64,000 nt of DNA from SIG480 sp045539475 (GCA_045539475.1 JAZQFJ010000003.1:1-64000), one strand, 5' to 3'. Shown: positions 51,372 through 61,368, numbered from the stretch's first letter. The notes: a model not told the origin generated them from the sequence alone. Translations and numbers: made by a program.

Positions 51372-53117
51372 CTATGCAATTGTATATTTCTTTGAATATT
51401 CTTCAAACTTTGTACGGAAATCCGGACTTTCGTCGCGGAAGGCGCGGATAGATTCGTGAAGATTCATATTATTGCTTGCCATATCTATCACGCAGGCGGC
51501 GATATTTGAGCAATGGTCGGAGGTTCTTCCTATATTGGTGAGAAGGTCTGCCCAGACAAAGCCCGCATCAATTGTGCACTCACCCTGCTGAAGGCGTCCG
51601 ATATGCTGTGCACGGAGCTTCTCTTTGAGAACGTCTATCACCTGCTCAAGCGGCTCTACGCTTAGTGCCGCATCAATATCGTTATCGGCAAACGCGCGGT
51701 GTGTAAGCTCTAAAATCTCATTTGCCGCACCGAGGATTACGTCGAGCTCTTTCTCTGCAGCCTCTGTAAACTGAATCTTTTTATCGTGCATTTCCTCTGC
51801 CGATTTCAGAAGATTTACACCGTGGTCGGATATGCGCTCAAAATCACCTATCATACGCAAAAGCTTTGCCGCTTCTGCATTATCCGATGCGGATATCTGC
51901 CGTGAACTCAGCTTTACAAGATATGTTCCTAAAATATCCTCGTAATGGTCGGTCTTTTCCTCAGCCGCACAAATCTCCTCTGCAAGCTCTGAAGAATATC
52001 CCTGAAGTGATTTTATACCGCCGCGAAGTGCAGAAAGAGAAGCCTCCATCATCTCAACAACTAGATTATGAGAGCGCTGGAGCGCAATTGGCGGCGTTGC
52101 AAGCAGACGCTCATCAAGCTCTGCAACGGCATCCTTTTCTTTGCTGTCCGGCACAAGGCGAATAACGAGTTTTTCGAGAAATCCCGCCATCGGGAACAAT
52201 ACAACCGTACAGAAAACATTGAACACCGAGTGCGCAACTGCGATGCTGATGAAGTTCGCCGCGCTGTCAAACAACGGCGGCATAAACAAGTATTTTACAA
52301 CGCTGAAAAGTATCAGGCAAAGCGTTGTTCCGATAACGTTAAAGGATAAGTGCACAAGCGCGGCACGCCTTGCGTTTTTGTTTGTTCCAAATGACGAGAG
52401 AAGTGCTGTAATACACGTACCAATGTTCTGTCCCATAATTATCGGTATTGCCGCGCCGAGAGAGACCTGTCCCGTTACGGCAAGCGCCTGCAAAATACCG
52501 ACAGATGCGGAGCTTGACTGGATTATTGCCGTAAGGATTGCACCTGCAAGCACGCCGAGAATCGGATTTTTGAACAAAATAAACATCTGCTGAAACGCCG
52601 GAACGTCTGCAAGACCGGAAACTGCATCGCTCATTGTATCCATGCCGAACATAAGCGTTGCAAACCCTAAAAGAATTGTCCCGGTGTCACGCCTTTTGCT
52701 GCCCTTTCCGGTCATCGTCATTATAATACCGATAAGTGCGAGCACCGGCGTGAACGACGTCGGCTTCAAAAGCTGAATAAACAAGTTATCTCCGCTTATT
52801 CCGCCAAGCGAGAGAATCCACGCAGTAACCGTTGTTCCGATATTTGCGCCCATTATAACACCTATCGCCTGACGCAAGGTCATAAGCGCAGAGTTTACAA
52901 AGCCGACAACCATAACCGTTGTCGCCGACGAGCTTTGAATAACCGCTGTTACGCAAAGACCGGTAAGCAACCCCGCAAGCCGGTTTGATGTAAGCCGTCC
53001 GAGCAGCGTGCGCAGGGCACCGCCCGCGCGACGCTCAAGTGCCTGACCCATAACGTCCATACCAAACAGGAAAAGGCAGAGTCCTCCAAGCATCGTGAGA
53101 ATATCAAAAATGTCCAT
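51372..53117 (-). CDS. Na/phosphate cotransporter with PhoU-like domain
   Basis: 581-residue sodium-dependent phosphate symporter (NptA/PNaS family). Two inverted transport repeats carry the QSSSAT signature (VIQSSSATTVM and IIQSSSASVGIL) within about 8-10 membrane helices (1-310); the C-terminal cytoplasmic part (about 350-560) is a PhoU-like helical domain with ISDHGVNLL and GRTSDHCSN motifs. Monocistronic; the hipBST operator ends 6 bp past its stop. Confidence 0.93.
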   Translation of the reverse strand: MDIFDILTMLGGLCLFLFGMDVMGQALERRAGGALRTLLGRLTSNRLAGLLTGLCVTAVIQSSSATTVMVVGFVNSALMTLRQAIGVIMGANIGTTVTAWILSLGGISGDNLFIQLLKPTSFTPVLALIGIIMTMTGKGSKRRDTGTILLGFATLMFGMDTMSDAVSGLADVPAFQQMFILFKNPILGVLAGAILTAIIQSSSASVGILQALAVTGQVSLGAAIPIIMGQNIGTCITALLSSFGTNKNARRAALVHLSFNVIGTTLCLILFSVVKYLFMPPLFDSAANFISIAVAHSVFNVFCTVVLFPMAGFLEKLVIRLVPDSKEKDAVAELDERLLATPPIALQRSHNLVVEMMEASLSALRGGIKSLQGYSSELAEEICAAEEKTDHYEDILGTYLVKLSSRQISASDNAEAAKLLRMIGDFERISDHGVNLLKSAEEMHDKKIQFTEAAEKELDVILGAANEILELTHRAFADNDIDAALSVEPLEQVIDVLKEKLRAQHIGRLQQGECTIDAGFVWADLLTNIGRTSDHCSNIAACVIDMASNNMNLHESIRAFRDESPDFRTKFEEYSKKYTIA

Positions 53118-53246
53118 TTTCTTTTTCCTTTCGTTTCTTTCTTCTATTTTTTCAAATTTTCACCAAATATATTATATCCTGTTTTTTGTCAAATTTCAAT
53201 AAGTTTGTCATATCTTTATTCTGCCCGTCAAAACTGCGGAGACAAC

Positions 53247-53283
53247 AAAAACAGACGGGGCAATTTTTACTCCGTCTGTTTTA
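53247..53283. terminator. Terminator of the nucleoside ABC operon
   Basis: Arms AAAACAGACGG and CCGTCTGTTTT around an A/T loop, about 55 nt past the permease stop on the minus strand. Confidence 0.75.
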
Positions 53284-53337
53284 TTTGACTTTATTCTGTT
53301 TGGGGGATTACTTCAAAACACTCACAGCCGCATATCG

Positions 53338-54303
53338 CTACCTGTTTTCTCTGAAATACGGCGTTCCGAGCGATGCCGGCGCTTGATATTCCCTTTTGTT
53401 ACGCATGGTTATAAAGAGCAGAACAAGAACCGTAACGATATACGGTGCCATATCAAGAAGCTGAGCACTGAACGTTATTGTCTGTCCGAAAAGGACAAGA
53501 CCGCCCTGAAGCTTGAATGTAAGCCCGCGCACCGCACCGAAGAGATAAGCACCAAGGATTGCGCGAAGCGGATTCCACATAGCAAAGATTATGAGAGCAA
53601 CAGAAATCCAGCCTGCCCCGGCGGTAAGGTCAATCTGCCATCTGCCGACGTATACCATTGAGTAGTATCCGCCGCCGACACCGCAAAGGAAACCGCCGAG
53701 CACCGTGTGGATATACTTATGAAGGGTTACGTTTATACCCGATGCATCCGCAGCAGCGGGGCTCTCGCCCACCACGCGTGCATTGAGACCTATATTTGTC
53801 TTTTTAAAATAAATATAGATGATAACTGCCGTGATGATTGCGCCCAAAACAAACGGGCTCTGCTCAAAAAGCATCTTGCCGACAAGCGGGATATCGGAAA
53901 GCACCGGAGTTTTATGAATACCAAGCACAGCATTTATGGAATCCGGCAGGCTTTTACCTGATATCGACATACCGATAAGCCCTGCCGCGCCGCTGCCGAA
54001 GGTTGTAAGCGCAAGACCGGTGACAACCTGATTGCCGCGGAGCGAAACCGTTATGATGGCGTAAATCAGTGCGCCGAGCGCACCTGCCGCGCCCGATGCC
54101 AGAACCGCAAGAAGCGCGTTTCCCGTATTGTACGCCACAAGGAAACCCGTTGAAGCGCCGAGAAGCATCATACCCTCAATACCAAGGCAGGTATTGCCGA
54201 CCTTTTCGGTCAGAATTCCGCCGAGAGTGCCGAGAAGAACATGGGTGCCGAGCGATGCCGTTACCTGCAGAAACAGTGCCGTGGAAATAAGAAATTCTCC
54301 CAT
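53338..54303 (-). CDS. Nucleoside ABC transporter permease (NupQ/BmpC type)
   Basis: 321-residue BPD_transp_2 permease with 8-10 helices. It carries family motifs GNTCLGIEGMMLLGA, EKVGNTCLG and NIGLNARVVGESPAAADASGI, the last being the cytoplasmic loop contacting the ATPase. Works with the permease at 54309 as a heterodimeric channel. Last gene of the operon, 5 nt after its partner. Confidence 0.9.
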   Translation of the reverse strand: MGEFLISTALFLQVTASLGTHVLLGTLGGILTEKVGNTCLGIEGMMLLGASTGFLVAYNTGNALLAVLASGAAGALGALIYAIITVSLRGNQVVTGLALTTFGSGAAGLIGMSISGKSLPDSINAVLGIHKTPVLSDIPLVGKMLFEQSPFVLGAIITAVIIYIYFKKTNIGLNARVVGESPAAADASGINVTLHKYIHTVLGGFLCGVGGGYYSMVYVGRWQIDLTAGAGWISVALIIFAMWNPLRAILGAYLFGAVRGLTFKLQGGLVLFGQTITFSAQLLDMAPYIVTVLVLLFITMRNKREYQAPASLGTPYFRENR

Positions 54304-54308
54304 TTTCT

Positions 54309-55361
54309 TTACGCTCCTTTCCCCGCACGGCGGACAATCTTGTAATTTAAGAAGAACTCACTGCCGAGAACAAAGAATATAATTACCGCCTGCAGTGCAT
54401 ATATCATCGAAATCGGGATTCGCATTGACGTTTCAAGGAAGCTCCCGCCCGCAAGCAGTATTGCAAACAAAAACGATGTGATGATGACTGCCGGTGCAGA
54501 AAGCCGAGCAAGATAAGTTGTTATAACTGCGGTAAATCCGAGACCGCCGGTAAACTGCTCAGTAAGCGTCTTTTCAACAGCAGAAGACTGAATCATTCCC
54601 GCAAGACCGCAGAGCGCGCCGGAAAGCATAATTGCAATGACAACCGTTTTGTTTACATTTATTCCGGCATAACGCGCCGTTGCAGTGCTCTCACCCAACA
54701 CCGATATCTCATATCCGAACTTTGTGCGCGTCATGAGAATGTACACTAAAAGCGTAAGAAGAAGCGCGATTATCCAACCGATATGTATCCCGAAAACGCT
54801 CGGTAAAACTGCGTTTGCCTCAAACGTTGCAATTTTAGGCATACCGCCGTCCTCGCGCCACGGACCGTACTGAAGATAAGTTATCCACCGCAGTGCGACA
54901 TAGTTAAGCATAAGCGTTACAAGCGTTTCACTGGTGCCGAATTTTGTCTTCAGCAGTGCGGGAATAAGCGCCCATATTCCACCGCAGACAAGACCTGCAA
55001 GTGCCATGAGCGGAAGAAGCACGGGGGCGGGAAGATGCGAGAAATTAAGCGCAAAATACGCCGCACCGAATGCGCCCATGCACATCTGACCCTCGGCACC
55101 AATATTCCAGAACTTCATTTTAAACGCAATAAGCGTGCCGAGCGAAAGAATAACAAGCGGAATCGCCTTATTGAAGGTAGCGCGGACACGGTAGACAGAA
55201 CCGAGCGCACCCTTTATCAGATTTCCGTAAAACTCAAACGGATTATAGCCGAGCAGAGCAACAATTACCGCCGCGGCAATAAGTGCCGCAACAACGGCAA
55301 AAAGCTGTGCCGCGACTGCGCGACCGGGGCTGAGCTCCGGCTTTTTTACTATTCGAAACAT
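54309..55361 (-). CDS. Nucleoside ABC transporter permease (NupP/BmpB type)
   Basis: 350-residue permease with about ten helices; WNIGAEGQMCMGAFGA and FGYEISVLGESTATARYAGI are the hallmark motifs. Its ATG meets the ATPase stop at 55361 (one-base overlap). Confidence 0.9.
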   Translation of the reverse strand: MFRIVKKPELSPGRAVAAQLFAVVAALIAAAVIVALLGYNPFEFYGNLIKGALGSVYRVRATFNKAIPLVILSLGTLIAFKMKFWNIGAEGQMCMGAFGAAYFALNFSHLPAPVLLPLMALAGLVCGGIWALIPALLKTKFGTSETLVTLMLNYVALRWITYLQYGPWREDGGMPKIATFEANAVLPSVFGIHIGWIIALLLTLLVYILMTRTKFGYEISVLGESTATARYAGINVNKTVVIAIMLSGALCGLAGMIQSSAVEKTLTEQFTGGLGFTAVITTYLARLSAPAVIITSFLFAILLAGGSFLETSMRIPISMIYALQAVIIFFVLGSEFFLNYKIVRRAGKGA

Positions 55362-56884
55362 CAGCGCGCCTCCTTTTCCGGACGGTGACCGAGCATAAGA
55401 AGCCCGATCTCTTCCTTTGTAATTGTCTTGGGGTCAACGATATCCATAACCGCACCGTCGTGAAGAACGAGCAGTCTGTCACACAGCGCAAGCAGTACAT
55501 CGAGATCCTCGCCGATGAAGAGCACGGCAACGCCCGCCTTCTTCTGAGCGTTAAGAATGTCATATATGTTATACGACGCACCAATATCAAGACCACGGAC
55601 GGGGTAAGCCGTGATAAGGAGCTTAGGATTGAGCTCTACCTCGCGTCCGAGAAGAACCTTCTGGATATTTCCGCCAGAGAGCTTCCGCAGAATATGATTA
55701 ACAGACGGAGTTTTTACGTCATAGCGCTCTACAATCTCTTCCGCACGGCGACGGCTTTCCTTTCTGTCTACAAAAACACCCTTATTCTTGCGGAATGAAC
55801 GGAGAAGAACATTGTTTGTTATGTCCATTCCCGCAACAAGCCCCATACCGAGCCTGTCCTCCGGAACAAACGACATGCTTACGCCGCGGCGCAGGATTTC
55901 AATCGGAGACAGACCAAGAATTTCTTCATCAAGAAACTTAACGCTGCCGCCGCTTGATTTTTCCATACCGGCAATGATTTCGCAAAGCTCCTTCTGACCG
56001 CTTCCTGCAATTCCTGCAACTCCGAATATCTCACCGCCGTAAACAGAAAAGCTCATCTCGCGGAGCATATTTCGTCCAAGCTCATTTTGACAGGACAGCT
56101 CCGACACCTCAAGAACAGGTTTTTCCGATCTTTTCGGTTCCTCACGCGTGATTTCAAGCTCAACCGACTTTCCAACCATCATTTCTGTAAGAAGCCGTGG
56201 GTTTGTTTCTGATGTGTTCACCGTGCCTACGGTTGCGCCGTTGCGCAGAACGGTAACACGGTCACTTATCTCCATAACCTCATTCAGTTTATGAGTGATT
56301 ATGATAATCGCACAGCCGAGCTTTTTCATATTGCGCAGAATATCAAACAGGATTTCCGCTTCCTGCGGGGTAAGAACGGCCGTCGGCTCATCAAGAATAA
56401 ACATACTTGCGCCGCGATAAAGCATCTTTACGATTTCCACCGTCTGCTTCTCTCCGACGGACATATTGTATACCTTCTTTGCCGGATCAAGCTCAAGTCC
56501 GTATTTTTCGCATATTGCACGGATCTTTGCCTCTATTCTCTTAGGACTGCGGAGTATCCCACGCTCGCTTCCGGCAGAAATATTCTGGGCGGCAGACATA
56601 ACCTCAACCAGCTTGAAGTGCTGATGAACCATACCGATACCGGCGGCAAGCGAATCATGCGGGGATGCAAAGCGCTTTGCCACCCCTTCGATTTTTATTG
56701 TGCCTGCATCGGGAGAATATATCCCGGCAAGCATATTCATAAGCGTGCTCTTTCCCGAACCGTTTTCGCCAAGAAGCGCATGGATTTCTCCGCGCTTTAC
56801 CTCAAGGCTCGCGTTCTCATTTGCCGCAACAGTGCCGAAATATTTGCATATTCCTTGCATCTCGATGCAAACATCATTCTGCAT
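55361..56884 (-). CDS. Nucleoside ABC transporter ATP-binding protein (duplicated ATPase)
   Basis: 507-residue protein with two ABC domains. First: Walker A GENGSGKST, signature MSVGEKQTVEI, Walker B FILDEPTAVLT. Second (from about 255): GIAGSGQKEL (degenerate Walker A), LSGGNIQKVLLGRE signature and LLITAYPVRGLDIGA, where the Walker B Glu is replaced, so only one site is fully catalytic, as in other NupO/RbsA-type proteins. Start 56884 is chosen for AAAGGA upstream; the extension to 56956 runs into the attenuator hairpin region. Confidence 0.92.
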   Translation of the reverse strand: MQNDVCIEMQGICKYFGTVAANENASLEVKRGEIHALLGENGSGKSTLMNMLAGIYSPDAGTIKIEGVAKRFASPHDSLAAGIGMVHQHFKLVEVMSAAQNISAGSERGILRSPKRIEAKIRAICEKYGLELDPAKKVYNMSVGEKQTVEIVKMLYRGASMFILDEPTAVLTPQEAEILFDILRNMKKLGCAIIIITHKLNEVMEISDRVTVLRNGATVGTVNTSETNPRLLTEMMVGKSVELEITREEPKRSEKPVLEVSELSCQNELGRNMLREMSFSVYGGEIFGVAGIAGSGQKELCEIIAGMEKSSGGSVKFLDEEILGLSPIEILRRGVSMSFVPEDRLGMGLVAGMDITNNVLLRSFRKNKGVFVDRKESRRRAEEIVERYDVKTPSVNHILRKLSGGNIQKVLLGREVELNPKLLITAYPVRGLDIGASYNIYDILNAQKKAGVAVLFIGEDLDVLLALCDRLLVLHDGAVMDIVDPKTITKEEIGLLMLGHRPEKEAR

Positions 56885-56972
56885 ATGTACCGACGTCCTT
56901 TCTCTTCGGATAATAAATAACAGTGAAAAGAGAAACATTACTTCTTCACTCTTCACTCTTACTTATTACTTT

Positions 56973-57004
56973 AAAAAGGGAGCTCGGCTTCCGAGCCCCC
57001 TTTT
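56973..57004 (-). terminator. Intra-operon hairpin between BMP and ATPase genes
   Basis: GGGGGCTCGG-AAG-CCGAGCTCCC with AAAA/TTTT flanks, 10 nt past the binding-protein stop and 89 nt before the ATPase start. Partial termination here would give excess binding protein, the usual stoichiometry for such operons. Confidence 0.75.
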
Positions 57005-57014
57005 GTATAACTTC

Positions 57015-58127
57015 TTAGCCGTTGATTGTGCCGATGACACCTTCAATGAACCAATTCATGTTGTAGATTTCCTCGTTTGTCATACCGTTCGGGTGCTTTA
57101 CAGCGCCGGACTGATCCTTAACCTCTCCGGAGAAGAGAACGAGAGAACCGTCGATGATACCCTGCTTTGCAGCCTCAACCTTTTCAGCTGTGCCTTCTGC
57201 GCAGAGATCTGAAAGCTCATCAAGACCAACCCAACCGGATGCAAGGCCTTCCCAGTATGCTTCAGGCTTCCATGTTCCGTCAACAACGCGGTTTACGCAA
57301 TCGACATAGAACTTGTCCCAATGGAAGAGCGGAGCGGTGAGGTATGCCTTCGGAGCTGCGTCCGGAGTCGGCGTGTTGTAACCGATGGCGAACTTGCCCT
57401 TTTCCTGTGCTGCAAGCTGCGGAGCCGGAGAATCCTGATGCTGCTCAATAACGTCACAGCCCTTGTCAAGAAGCTCAATAGCTGCCTGCTTCTCGATAGC
57501 CGGATCATACCATGTGTTTGTCCAGACAACCTCAACAGTTGCGTCCGGATTTACAGACTGTACGCCGAGTGTGAATGCGTTGATACCGCGGATACACTCA
57601 GGAATCTGCATTGCGGCAACATAACCGATCTTGTTAGCCTCGGTCTTCATACCTGCAACGATACCTGCAAGGTAGCGCGCTTCGATAACTCTGCCCATGT
57701 AGTTGCACATGTTCGGGAGAGTTTTATAACCTGTTGCATGGTTAAAGTAGATTTCCGGATATTCCTTTGCAACGGTCTCTGTGTAATCCATATGACCGAA
57801 GCTTGTTGTGAAGATAACGTTGCAGCCTGCATCAACAAGCTCGCGAACTGCTACTTCACAGTCTGCGGATTCCGGGATGTTTTCCTTGTAAAGGCACTCA
57901 AAACCTGCTGCTTCAAGAGCAAGCCTGCCCTTGTCGTGAGCCTGGGTGTAGCCGCCGTCGTTGATGTCGCCGATGTAAACGAAGCCGACCTTAACGTCTT
58001 CCTTCGCAATCGGTGCAAGACCTGCGGTTTCTCCACCTTCGCCCTGCTCAACCTCTGCCGGAGCACAAGCTGCAAATGCGAATACCATTACTGCTGCCAA
58101 GAGAATTGCCAAGAGTTTTTTTGCCAT
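57015..58127 (-). CDS. BMP family nucleoside-binding lipoprotein
   Basis: 370-residue PnrA/BmpA-type lipoprotein; lipobox F-A-A-C lipidated near C20. Family segments include KVGFVYIGDINDGGYTQAHDKGR, ELVDAGCNVIFTTSFGHMD, FNHATGYKT and YMGRVIEARYLAGIVAG. It delivers purine nucleosides to the adjacent permeases. Start 58127 has AAGGAGG nine bases upstream. Xanthine phosphoribosyltransferase upstream supports a purine role. Confidence 0.93.
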   Translation of the reverse strand: MAKKLLAILLAAVMVFAFAACAPAEVEQGEGGETAGLAPIAKEDVKVGFVYIGDINDGGYTQAHDKGRLALEAAGFECLYKENIPESADCEVAVRELVDAGCNVIFTTSFGHMDYTETVAKEYPEIYFNHATGYKTLPNMCNYMGRVIEARYLAGIVAGMKTEANKIGYVAAMQIPECIRGINAFTLGVQSVNPDATVEVVWTNTWYDPAIEKQAAIELLDKGCDVIEQHQDSPAPQLAAQEKGKFAIGYNTPTPDAAPKAYLTAPLFHWDKFYVDCVNRVVDGTWKPEAYWEGLASGWVGLDELSDLCAEGTAEKVEAAKQGIIDGSLVLFSGEVKDQSGAVKHPNGMTNEEIYNMNWFIEGVIGTING

Positions 58128-58170
58128 GATTTTTGACCTCCTTAAAATATGATGAAGCGCACATCGCGCA

Positions 58171-58746
58171 TCATTCCGCAAATACCACACCGCTCTCAGG
58201 CGACATAGACGCAACACGGGCAAGGCTTTCAACCCTTATTCCCATATCGCGGACTTTTTTTCCTCCATCCTGAAACGCCTTTTCGATGGCTATCCCCGCA
58301 CCGACAACGGTCGCTCCCGCCTGATTGATAATATCGCACAGCCCGATAAGAGCCGCACCTTTTGCGAGAAAATCGTCTATAATCAACACACGGTCACCGG
58401 CATAAAGAAAATCCTTCGAAACCATAACATCGTAATACTTGTCCTTTGTAAAGGAGTGGACACGGCTTGTATACACATCTCCGGAGATGTTCTTTGATGC
58501 CGCTTTTTTTGCGAACACAACCGGGACATTAAAATACTGCGCGGCGATGCAGGCAATTCCGATGCCTGATGCCTCAATAGTGAGGATTTTTGTAACGCCG
58601 TCAGCCCCGAACAGGCGGAGAAGCTCACGCCCCATTTCATTTAAGAGCGTAACATCAATCTGGTGGTTTAAAAAGCTGTCAACCTTAAGAACATTTCCCT
58701 CGCGGACGATACCGTCACGCCGTATTCTCTCTTCAAGAAGCTGCAT
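58171..58746 (-). CDS. xpt: Xanthine phosphoribosyltransferase
   Basis: 191-residue purine salvage enzyme converting xanthine and PRPP to XMP. PRPP loop VLIIDDFLAKGAALIG, hood sequence with HQIDVTLLNEMG and TIEASGIGIA. First gene of the BMP transporter operon (about 44 nt gap). In Firmicutes xpt is often under a purine riboswitch; none is recognisable here, but an inverted repeat spans the promoter and the ribosome site. Confidence 0.94.
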   Translation of the reverse strand: MQLLEERIRRDGIVREGNVLKVDSFLNHQIDVTLLNEMGRELLRLFGADGVTKILTIEASGIGIACIAAQYFNVPVVFAKKAASKNISGDVYTSRVHSFTKDKYYDVMVSKDFLYAGDRVLIIDDFLAKGAALIGLCDIINQAGATVVGAGIAIEKAFQDGGKKVRDMGIRVESLARVASMSPESGVVFAE

Positions 58747-58786
58747 ATGTAATCTCCCGTATAGCGTCGAAAATTGTTGTTAATTA

Positions 58787-58815
58787 ATTATAACGCATAC
58801 GGGAGAATATTTCAA
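58787..58815 (-). promoter_or_regulatory. xpt promoter, with an inverted repeat around it
   Basis: TTGAAA (58815-58810), 17 bp, TATAAT (58792-58787) on the minus strand. Arm TCTCCCGTATGCG lies in the spacer and its near complement CGCTATACGGGAGA covers the ribosome site (58752-58765), a possible operator pair. Confidence 0.75.
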
Positions 58816-58844
58816 GGATAAATTTAACAAATTGGAAATATTTA

Positions 58845-59786
58845 TCAATACTCCGAAATTTCGGCGTCTATCGTTTCAATAAACCTTAAGCATTTATCGG
58901 AGAGTTCGTACGAAAACTCCATACGCGCGATTCTCTGCGCTTCTTCATAGTTTCCGCTCTTCACCGCTTCTTCCGCACGAAGGCAGGCATCAATTACCTC
59001 CTGCGCTTCCGCGGTTATTTCTTCCCACATCGAATCATAACCCTCATCGTCATCCCGCTCGTGCTCTATAATCTTGGTGAGCTCTGCGCGAATATTTGCA
59101 GAGGTGGCGAGCGCATCATTCTTATGCCGATCATCCTTTGACATTTCAAAGGTGTTGAGACAGTGGTTTGCATAGTTTGCATCGGTGATATACTGCATGC
59201 TCTTTGCGTACTCCAAAAGCACGGTATACCGGCTTGACATACGCGTAAGCTTGTTGTAAATGCCGTCATCAATACGAATAGAGCTCATAACAGACTGAAA
59301 GTCCTCATTTTCTTCTGTAAATCCTTCTGCAGGAGCCTCATAAGCAAAGCGGTAGAAAGCGTCAACGCCCTTGACGATAAAGTCAACCCTGACTCTTTCA
59401 TCATCATCTGAAACAACCTTTGATCCACTGCATTTTCCGTACTTTGCAGGACGGCTTCCCGTAAGCTCCAGCACGCTCTCGGTGTACTCCTGAACCGTCA
59501 GGATATCGTTATTCTCCATATCGGGGACATATACGCTTATTGCAATATCATCTCCCTCAAACGTGATATATCCGTCAAGGTCGAAATTACCCACACGCTC
59601 GTATTTTTCCGGATACTCAAGGATTATTCCGTAAAGCTTGTTTTCATAGCGTGCAAGCGCTCCGGTATCATAATCTGCCGGGTCAAAGCTTATGCCGGAA
59701 ATGTAATCCTCACGCGGCGACATACTGCATGCACCGAGAGATAAACAAATCGCGAAAGCCATTGCAAAACATATTATTTTTTTCAT
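58845..59786 (-). CDS. Lipoprotein of unknown function
   Basis: 313-residue lipoprotein with lipobox L-G-A-C (C20). Residues about 40-170 form a PsbP/Mog1-like alpha/beta region (LYGIILEYPEKYERV) and the rest is an acidic helical bundle (about 185-310). No enzyme motif. Its start overlaps the yifB stop by 4 nt, an association without obvious meaning. Confidence 0.78.
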   Translation of the reverse strand: MKKIICFAMAFAICLSLGACSMSPREDYISGISFDPADYDTGALARYENKLYGIILEYPEKYERVGNFDLDGYITFEGDDIAISVYVPDMENNDILTVQEYTESVLELTGSRPAKYGKCSGSKVVSDDDERVRVDFIVKGVDAFYRFAYEAPAEGFTEENEDFQSVMSSIRIDDGIYNKLTRMSSRYTVLLEYAKSMQYITDANYANHCLNTFEMSKDDRHKNDALATSANIRAELTKIIEHERDDDEGYDSMWEEITAEAQEVIDACLRAEEAVKSGNYEEAQRIARMEFSYELSDKCLRFIETIDAEISEY

Positions 59787-61303
59787 CTGTTTTCACTCCT
59801 GTCAAGAGAACGGTATTGAATTGCCTCGGCAATGTGCTCGGCACAGATAATGTCCGACTCCGCCATATCGGCAATGGTAAGGGAAAGCTTCAGTATCTTA
59901 TCATATGAACGTCCGGTAAGCCCGAGCGCGTCAAACGCATTTTTCAAAAGCTCTTTCGCGTCATCGGAAAGCTTTGCAAGCTCGTGCAGTCTCCGCGGCG
60001 AGAGATGCGCATTACATGCAACGCCGCGTGCTCTTGCACGCTCGCGCGCACGGTTTACGCGCTTGCGTATCTCTGCCGAAGGCTCCCCGTCCGCTTTTTT
60101 TGACATATCCTCATAGGTTACATTCGGCACATTTATATGGATATCAATTCTATCCATAAGCGGGCCGGAAACACGCCCCATATATTTTTCCACCGCACTC
60201 TCGCTGCAGGTGCAGGTATGCACTCCGTTCTCATAGCCGTGCCACCCGCATTTACACGGATTCATCGCACAGACGAGCATAAACCGAGCCGGATAGTTTG
60301 CCGTGCCGGCAACGCGGGAAATTGCAACCTCGCCGGTCTCCATCGGCTGTCGCAGAACCTCAAGCGCATCGCGCCGGAACTCCGGAAGCTCGTCGAGGAA
60401 CAGTACGCCGTTATGTGCAAGGGAAATCTCGCCCGGCCGAAGCGCGGAGCTTCCTCCCGAAAGGCTTACGGGAGACGTGCTGTGATGCGGAGCGCGGAAC
60501 GGTCTTGACGTAAGAAGAGGTCTCTCTTCCGACACAAGCCCCACAAGCGAATGCATTTCCGTTGCCTCAAGCGCCTCTTCGCGCGTCATATCCGGAAGAA
60601 TTGACGGTATGCGCGATGCAAGCATACTCTTTCCCGAGCCCGGAGGTCCTATCATCAGTATATTATGTCCGCCGGCGGCGGCAATCTCTATTGCACGTTT
60701 CACATTTTCCTGACCGCGCACATCTGCAAAGTCCGGAATGGAAATATTTTCATTCTCATCCGGGATCCATTGCGGTTCACGGGAAAGGTACGCATCGCTG
60801 TTCAAGTGGTTTACCACCTCTGATACATCACGCGCACCGAAAACCTCAAGCTCTTCTCCGGCAAGAGCCGCCTCTCGCGCATTGGCCCGCGGCACAAACA
60901 GAGTTTTTATACCTGCCGCCTTCGCCGCAAGCGCCATTGAAAGAACACCGCGTGCGGGACGAAGCTCACCGGTAAGCGAAAGCTCTCCAATGAATGCGCA
61001 GCTCTCCGGAACCGATTTTATCTGATGCGCCGATGCAAGCACCGAAAGCAGAATCGGAAGGTCATACACCGCGCCTTCCTTCTTTTTGCCGGCAGGCGCA
61101 AGATTTACCGTTATATGCCCTGACGGAAAGCGAATAGGAAGAGTTTTTGCCGCGGCGCGGACGCGGTCCCGCGATTCCCTGACCGCCGTATCGGCAAGGC
61201 CGATCACCTCAAACCCCATCATTCCGCCGGACAGAACGCACTCTGCAGTCACGATAAAACCACTTGCTCCCGAAAGCCCGAGCGTATAAATTTTTGATAC
61301 CAT
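59783..61303 (-). CDS. YifB family Mg-chelatase-like AAA ATPase (ComM-like)
   Basis: 506-residue protein: N-terminal Lon-like domain (about 1-170), Mg-chelatase AAA domain with Walker A GPPGSGKSMLAS and Walker B GVLFLDELPEF, and a C-terminal helical domain (SYDKILKLSLTIADM). ComM, the studied homologue, is a hexameric helicase promoting branch migration of transforming DNA. Full length. Confidence 0.93.
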   Translation of the reverse strand: MVSKIYTLGLSGASGFIVTAECVLSGGMMGFEVIGLADTAVRESRDRVRAAAKTLPIRFPSGHITVNLAPAGKKKEGAVYDLPILLSVLASAHQIKSVPESCAFIGELSLTGELRPARGVLSMALAAKAAGIKTLFVPRANAREAALAGEELEVFGARDVSEVVNHLNSDAYLSREPQWIPDENENISIPDFADVRGQENVKRAIEIAAAGGHNILMIGPPGSGKSMLASRIPSILPDMTREEALEATEMHSLVGLVSEERPLLTSRPFRAPHHSTSPVSLSGGSSALRPGEISLAHNGVLFLDELPEFRRDALEVLRQPMETGEVAISRVAGTANYPARFMLVCAMNPCKCGWHGYENGVHTCTCSESAVEKYMGRVSGPLMDRIDIHINVPNVTYEDMSKKADGEPSAEIRKRVNRARERARARGVACNAHLSPRRLHELAKLSDDAKELLKNAFDALGLTGRSYDKILKLSLTIADMAESDIICAEHIAEAIQYRSLDRSENR

Positions 61304-61368
61304 ATCCGTATCCCCTGTCTGTGAATAAAATCACAAAAATCTGTATGTATATATTGTATCACATAAAA

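Noticed and set aside
58747..58844. Purine riboswitch upstream of xpt
   Set aside because: No aptamer core or TATAAT-flanked loop-loop signature, and only about 35 nt of leader after the promoter.
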